Shown in pieces: positions 32,468 to 35,758 of a stretch of 35,758 bases of DNA; position 1 is the first letter of the stretch; each line of letters starts with the position of its first letter. Position numbers and translations under genes: made by a program. The notes under the pieces are model-generated. The model was not told the origin of the DNA and did not search any database. It saw nothing but the letters and a program-made list of their open reading frames with translations. Source of the stretch: an uncultured Flavobacteriaceae bacterium (GTDB lineage: Bacteria > Bacteroidota > Bacteroidia > Flavobacteriales > Flavobacteriaceae); NCBI GenBank assembly GCA_905479835.1, contig CAJQNZ010000072.1, forward strand, positions 1-35,758. Direction: 5' to 3'.

Positions 32468-32869
32468 ATGTTAAAAGAATTTAAAGAATTTATTACTGGC
32501 GGAAACGTTATCGAATTTGCCGTTGCTGTCATCATGGCAGGAGCAATTGGAGCTGTTGTTACAGGATTTGTAAACAATATCATTATGCCAGTTGTAGGTC
32601 ATTTCTCAGGAGGAACAGACTTTGCAGATAAAAAATACGTACTTGATCAAGCTGTTATTGATGCTACAGGAGCAGTTACAACTCCAGAAAACGCAATTAT
32701 GTGGGGATCGTGGATAAACACTATCATTAACTTGTTAATCGTAGGTCTTGTAATGTTTATGATTGTAAAAGCTTACAATAAATCAAAAGCACCAGTTGAA
32801 GAAGCTGCACCTGCTGGACCATCTGATAATGAGTTATTAGCAGATATCTTAAAAGCTTTGAAAAAATAA
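32468..32869 (+). CDS. mscL: Large-conductance mechanosensitive channel
   Basis: The 133-residue inner-membrane channel is a homopentamer that opens on hypo-osmotic shock. The N-terminal helix MLKEFKEFITGGNVIEFAV leads into TM1 (about 13-45, AVAVIMAGAIGAVVTGFVNNIIMPVVG). The periplasmic loop (46-75) and TM2 (about 78-100, INTIINLLIVGLVMFMIVKAYN) follow. The cytoplasmic C-terminal helix ends ELLADILKALKK. All landmarks are intact and the length is typical. It is followed by a clear terminator. Confidence 0.96.
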   Translation: MLKEFKEFITGGNVIEFAVAVIMAGAIGAVVTGFVNNIIMPVVGHFSGGTDFADKKYVLDQAVIDATGAVTTPENAIMWGSWINTIINLLIVGLVMFMIVKAYNKSKAPVEEAAPAGPSDNELLADILKALKK

Positions 32870-32890
32870 TAACAAACTTTTAAATTTACG

Positions 32891-32923
32891 AAGCCTATAA
32901 TTTTTTAATTATAGGCTTTTTTT
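32891..32923 (+). terminator. Intrinsic terminator of mscL
   Basis: AAGCCTATAATT (32891-32902) and AATTATAGGCTT (32907-32918) form a perfect 12-bp stem with a TTTT loop, followed by TTTTT. It also touches the stop codon of the convergent OYE gene at 32922. Confidence 0.88.
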
Positions 32924-34145
32924 ATCTAAACCATCCTTTATATATTTCACTAACAGTCAATCGCAAGACTGCTAAGTATGGACTGTAACTCTTCTTTATT
33001 TTTTTGTTTTTAGAAATTCTATGAATCTGATAGTCGTAAAATCCTCCTTCAGCCATATCTTCAATTTTCTTTATTGGAAAATTAAATGATGCATCCTCAA
33101 TTTTCGAGCCTATTTTATTAATAAAAGAACTTGGAAATGACTCATCTAATAAAAATGGTCTAGCAAATCCTATAACTTCAAGTTCATTATTTTCAATTAC
33201 CTTTTCACAAAAATCTAGGGTTCTAAAACCTCCTGTTACCATCAAGGGAATATTAGTTTTTATTCTAACTCTTTCAGCAAATTCCATGAAGAAAGCCTCT
33301 CTTTTTCTAGTGGAATTTTTTTCGCTTCTCTTTGTTAGAAAAACAATATTCTCGTAGGTTCCGCCTGAAATTTCTAGTAAATCTATTTTTGATTTTTCCA
33401 ATTGATCAATTACATAAAAAGCATCTTCTTCATTAAAGCCTCCTCGTTGAAAATCTGCAGAATTTAATTTTACAGAAATAGGAAAGTTCGGGCCGACTTG
33501 CTCTCTTGTTTTAGTAATGATTTCCATCAAAATTCTTGACCTATTTTCTATAGAACCTCCATAGTTATCATCGCGTTTATTCGTATTGGGAGATAAAAAC
33601 TGACTTATTAAATATCCATGTGCAGCATGAATTTGAATACCTGTAAAACCAGCTTTTTTACAAATAACTGATGTGGTGACATATCGGTCAATTACATCTT
33701 GGATTTCTAAAGAAGTCATTGCTTTTGGTTTTGCAAAAAGCATTAATTTTTTCAATTTTATTGCGGATGGCGCAATAGGATTCAATGTCGAAAATATAGT
33801 TGCTTGTCTTCCAGGATGACTTATCTGTGCCCAAAAATGATTTCCGTTTCTTGTTGCTTCTTTTGTTAATTTGGTAAGTTGATTAAGACCACTTTCATCT
33901 TCAATAACTATATTTCCAGAAGATTCTTTATGCTTTTTATCAACCATAATATTTCCAGAAATCAACAATCCGGCTCCAGAATCGGACCATTTTCCATATA
34001 AATTACACAAATTTTTATTTGAAAAATAGTTTTTTCCTGCAAGTCTTTCAGTCATTGCTGCCTTAGCAATTCTATTATTAAGTTTTGAACCACATGGCAA
34101 TATGAAAGGTTTTAATAAAGGCGAATTTCTTTGAAAAGTTGTCAT
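32922..34145 (-). CDS. NADH:flavin oxidoreductase, Old Yellow Enzyme family
   Basis: From the ATG at 34145 the protein has 407 residues. The ATG at 34175 would overlap the MOSC gene, whereas this start sits 1 bp after its stop. It is an FMN-dependent TIM barrel with NRIAKAAMTERLA at the start, the QISHPGRQ flavin-site stretch, and the catalytic IQIHAAHGYLISQFLSP. NKRDDNYGGSIENRSRILMEI and a C-terminal FMN-phosphate-binding VTGGFRT with IGFARPFL follow. The C-terminal iron-sulfur and FAD domains of 2,4-dienoyl-CoA reductase are missing, so this is a single-domain ene-reductase type. The natural substrate is unknown. It is the last gene of the GH3-MOSC-OYE run. Confidence 0.93.
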   Translation of the reverse strand: MTTFQRNSPLLKPFILPCGSKLNNRIAKAAMTERLAGKNYFSNKNLCNLYGKWSDSGAGLLISGNIMVDKKHKESSGNIVIEDESGLNQLTKLTKEATRNGNHFWAQISHPGRQATIFSTLNPIAPSAIKLKKLMLFAKPKAMTSLEIQDVIDRYVTTSVICKKAGFTGIQIHAAHGYLISQFLSPNTNKRDDNYGGSIENRSRILMEIITKTREQVGPNFPISVKLNSADFQRGGFNEEDAFYVIDQLEKSKIDLLEISGGTYENIVFLTKRSEKNSTRKREAFFMEFAERVRIKTNIPLMVTGGFRTLDFCEKVIENNELEVIGFARPFLLDESFPSSFINKIGSKIEDASFNFPIKKIEDMAEGGFYDYQIHRISKNKKIKKSYSPYLAVLRLTVSEIYKGWFR

Positions 34146-34146
34146 A

Positions 34147-34692
34147 TTATCTTTTAGTATCGTACATTTCTGCAATTGTCAATGCATCTTTACATTCCTC
34201 AATAAGAATCAATTTATCTCCTTTTTTTACGTATCCTGTCTCAAGAATTTTAAAATAAATGCCACACATAGAAGTCTCCCAAAATTGTTTTATAATATTA
34301 GGATTATTAAATCGAATTCCCAATTTATAACAGGGCTGTCTTGGTTTGGTTACTTCGAGTTTACATTCACCTAATTGATATACACTTCCTGACCGGATTT
34401 CTTCTTCATTCAATTCCGAAAAAGTTATATTTTCTCCAAACATTCCGTAATCCCATTCTAAATCTGGATGTAGTTTTTTAAAGTAATCATAATGCTTGAA
34501 AGAATATCCATAAACTGCTTGATCAATTCCTCCATGATGCTTTCTATCAACAATAGTATCGTCTTTAACAACTTCCGTTTCTAGAAAAATAGGTCTGTCT
34601 ACAGGAAATTTAAAAATTCCAGTTTCGATTTCTTTTTTCCTCCACATCACTTTTTTTCGTTCACCAAGATTTAACGACAGTACTTTCATCAT
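34147..34692 (-). CDS. MOSC domain protein (YiiM-like)
   Basis: The 181-residue MOSC-domain protein has the conserved Cys121 in KPRQPCYKLG, with KHHGGIDQAVYGYS (51-64) and DYGMFGENIT (81-90) as family landmarks. MOSC domains handle sulfur in molybdenum cofactor enzymes. YiiM-like proteins are linked to reduction of N-hydroxylated compounds with Moco. The ATG overlaps the stop of the GH3-family gene by 4 bp (ATGA), and the second codon is also ATG. The OYE gene starts 1 bp after its stop. No molybdoenzyme gene is in the window, so its partner is unknown. Confidence 0.92.
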   Translation of the reverse strand: MMKVLSLNLGERKKVMWRKKEIETGIFKFPVDRPIFLETEVVKDDTIVDRKHHGGIDQAVYGYSFKHYDYFKKLHPDLEWDYGMFGENITFSELNEEEIRSGSVYQLGECKLEVTKPRQPCYKLGIRFNNPNIIKQFWETSMCGIYFKILETGYVKKGDKLILIEECKDALTIAEMYDTKR

Positions 34693-35758
34693 AATGAAAA
34701 ATTTATAAGTTTATCTGCCAATTTACGATCATTGGCTAGTCTTGGAATTTTATTCTGCCCTCCTAGTTTACCAACAGATTTCATATACTTATGAAAACCT
34801 CTTTTTTCAATTCTAGTAATTTTCAAAGGTTGCAATACTTTCCCTTGAATTAGGTCAAAATAATAAGAGTTTTGCTTTTGCAAACTAGTATCAATCAATT
34901 GAGAAAATGCAATCAAATCTTCTGGTTCTTTTTCAAATTCAACAAACCATTCATGATATGGAAGTTCGCCTTTTACATCAATTTTAGGAGCAATCGTAAA
35001 TTCTGTAACACTCGCATTGATAATATCTGTAGCATCTTGCATTGCTTGTTCTACTTCTTTACTGATTACATGCTCCCCAAAGGCAGAAATAAAATGTTTA
35101 ATTCGTCCAGTTACAATTAATCTATGTGGTTTTAACGATGTAAATTCAATTGTATCTCCAAGATTATATCCCCAAAGTCCAGCATTGGTATTTAAAATAA
35201 TGACGTAGTTAACACCTATTTTTACATCGCCAATACTCAATCTTGAAGGGTTTTCATTGAAAAATTCTTCGGCAGGAATAAATTCATAAAAAATTCCTCC
35301 ATCCAATGCTAACAACATACTCTTCTCTTCTTCATCTTGATACGCAATAAAACCTTCAGATGCAGGATATAATTCAATAGAATCAACTTTTCTTCCTATT
35401 AATTCTTCAAATTTCTTACGATAAGGTTCGTAATTGACACCTCCATAAACGAATACATTAAAATTAGGAAAAACATCACCTACCTTCTTACCTGTTCTAG
35501 CTACAATTCTTTCAAAATACATCTGAACCCAAGAAGGAATACCTCCTATCAAGGTCATATTTTCATGGATTGTTTCATCAATTACTTTCTCAACTTTGGT
35601 TTCCCAATCTTCAATACAATTGGTCTTAAAACTTGGAAGTCTATTTTTTTGTAAATATTTTGGAACATAATGTGCAGATATTCCCGAAAGTCTCCCTGTT
35701 TTTATTCCATTTTTTTCACCTAATTCTGGACTTCCTTGTAAAAAAATCATTTTTCCAT
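34689..35758 (-). CDS. GH3 family acyl-acid amide synthetase-like protein, 5' end cut by window edge
   Basis: The frame is open to the right edge: two codons precede the ATG at 35750 (reading GGA AAA), so that ATG is probably internal. The visible 355 codons hold the middle and C-terminus of a GH3-like adenylating enzyme. FLQGSPELGEKNGIKTGRLSG (start), YPASEGFIAYQDEEE (AMP-binding region), NAGLWGYNLGDTIEFTSL (the GD motif) and the C-terminal small domain with HKYMKSVGKLGGQNKIPRL are visible. Plant GH3 enzymes conjugate amino acids to acyl acids such as auxin; bacterial members are rarely characterised. The full protein is expected to be near 500 residues. It starts a three-gene overlapping run. 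Confidence 0.9.
   Translation of the reverse strand, partial: GKMIFLQGSPELGEKNGIKTGRLSGISAHYVPKYLQKNRLPSFKTNCIEDWETKVEKVIDETIHENMTLIGGIPSWVQMYFERIVARTGKKVGDVFPNFNVFVYGGVNYEPYRKKFEELIGRKVDSIELYPASEGFIAYQDEEEKSMLLALDGGIFYEFIPAEEFFNENPSRLSIGDVKIGVNYVIILNTNAGLWGYNLGDTIEFTSLKPHRLIVTGRIKHFISAFGEHVISKEVEQAMQDATDIINASVTEFTIAPKIDVKGELPYHEWFVEFEKEPEDLIAFSQLIDTSLQKQNSYYFDLIQGKVLQPLKITRIEKRGFHKYMKSVGKLGGQNKIPRLANDRKLADKLINFSL

Overview
The window looks like chromosomal DNA of a marine-type member of the Flavobacteriaceae (Bacteroidota). The evidence is low GC throughout, several promoter-like TAnnTTTG boxes (one in a full TTTG-N19-TAnnTTTG promoter in front of the tRNA), signal peptides ending in AQ or GQ, Cys-lipobox lipoproteins, and families typical of this group (DUF3575-like barrels, MopE-like DGIDDDGDG repeats, a Spx/ArsC-like protein, a GH3-family protein). 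Most of it is ordinary core genome. There is no CRISPR array, insertion sequence or intact prophage.

Region by region: 1-1208 (-) is the 5' part of a secreted beta-propeller-like protein that runs off the left edge. 1570-2073 (-) is a CAP-domain lipoprotein. 2507-6575 (-) is a tight five-gene operon encoding, in order of transcription, a lone receiver protein, a heme NO/O2-binding (H-NOX) sensor, a soluble PAS-PAS-GAF histidine kinase, an HPt protein and a LytTR response regulator. Together these make a complete His-Asp-His-Asp phosphorelay on separate polypeptides. A pair of perfect 15-bp direct repeats with 21-bp period lies upstream at 6661-6696 and has the geometry of a LytTR binding site. 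6875-6948 (-) is tRNA-Asn with its own promoter and terminator. 7118-11306 (+) holds sucA and sucB, separated by a decayed ORF6N-domain gene. 11361-14399 holds a retropepsin-like protein (-), tatD and ogt (+, overlapping), and a membrane-anchored metallo-beta-lactamase-fold hydrolase (-). 14549-19152 (+) is a large barrel protein and two tandem small barrels. 19294-22440 (-) is glycyl-tRNA synthetase, a membrane coiled-coil protein and a SAM methyltransferase. 22496-25734 (+) is comF, an Ig-like lipoprotein and a barrel protein. 25757-28621 (-) is a DinB-like protein, a Na+/H+ antiporter and a trans-sulfuration enzyme. 28775-32869 holds a Spx/ArsC-like protein (+), a glycosyltransferase-like pair (-), then tdk, alr and mscL (+). 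32922-35758 (-) is a GH3-family protein (cut by the right edge), a MOSC protein and an Old Yellow Enzyme.

The most interesting part is the H-NOX phosphorelay with its putative autoregulatory LytTR operator. Other points worth a look are a short interspersed repeat inserted in frame inside ogt, the ORF6N remnant inside the sucAB locus, and the compact GH3-MOSC-OYE operon.
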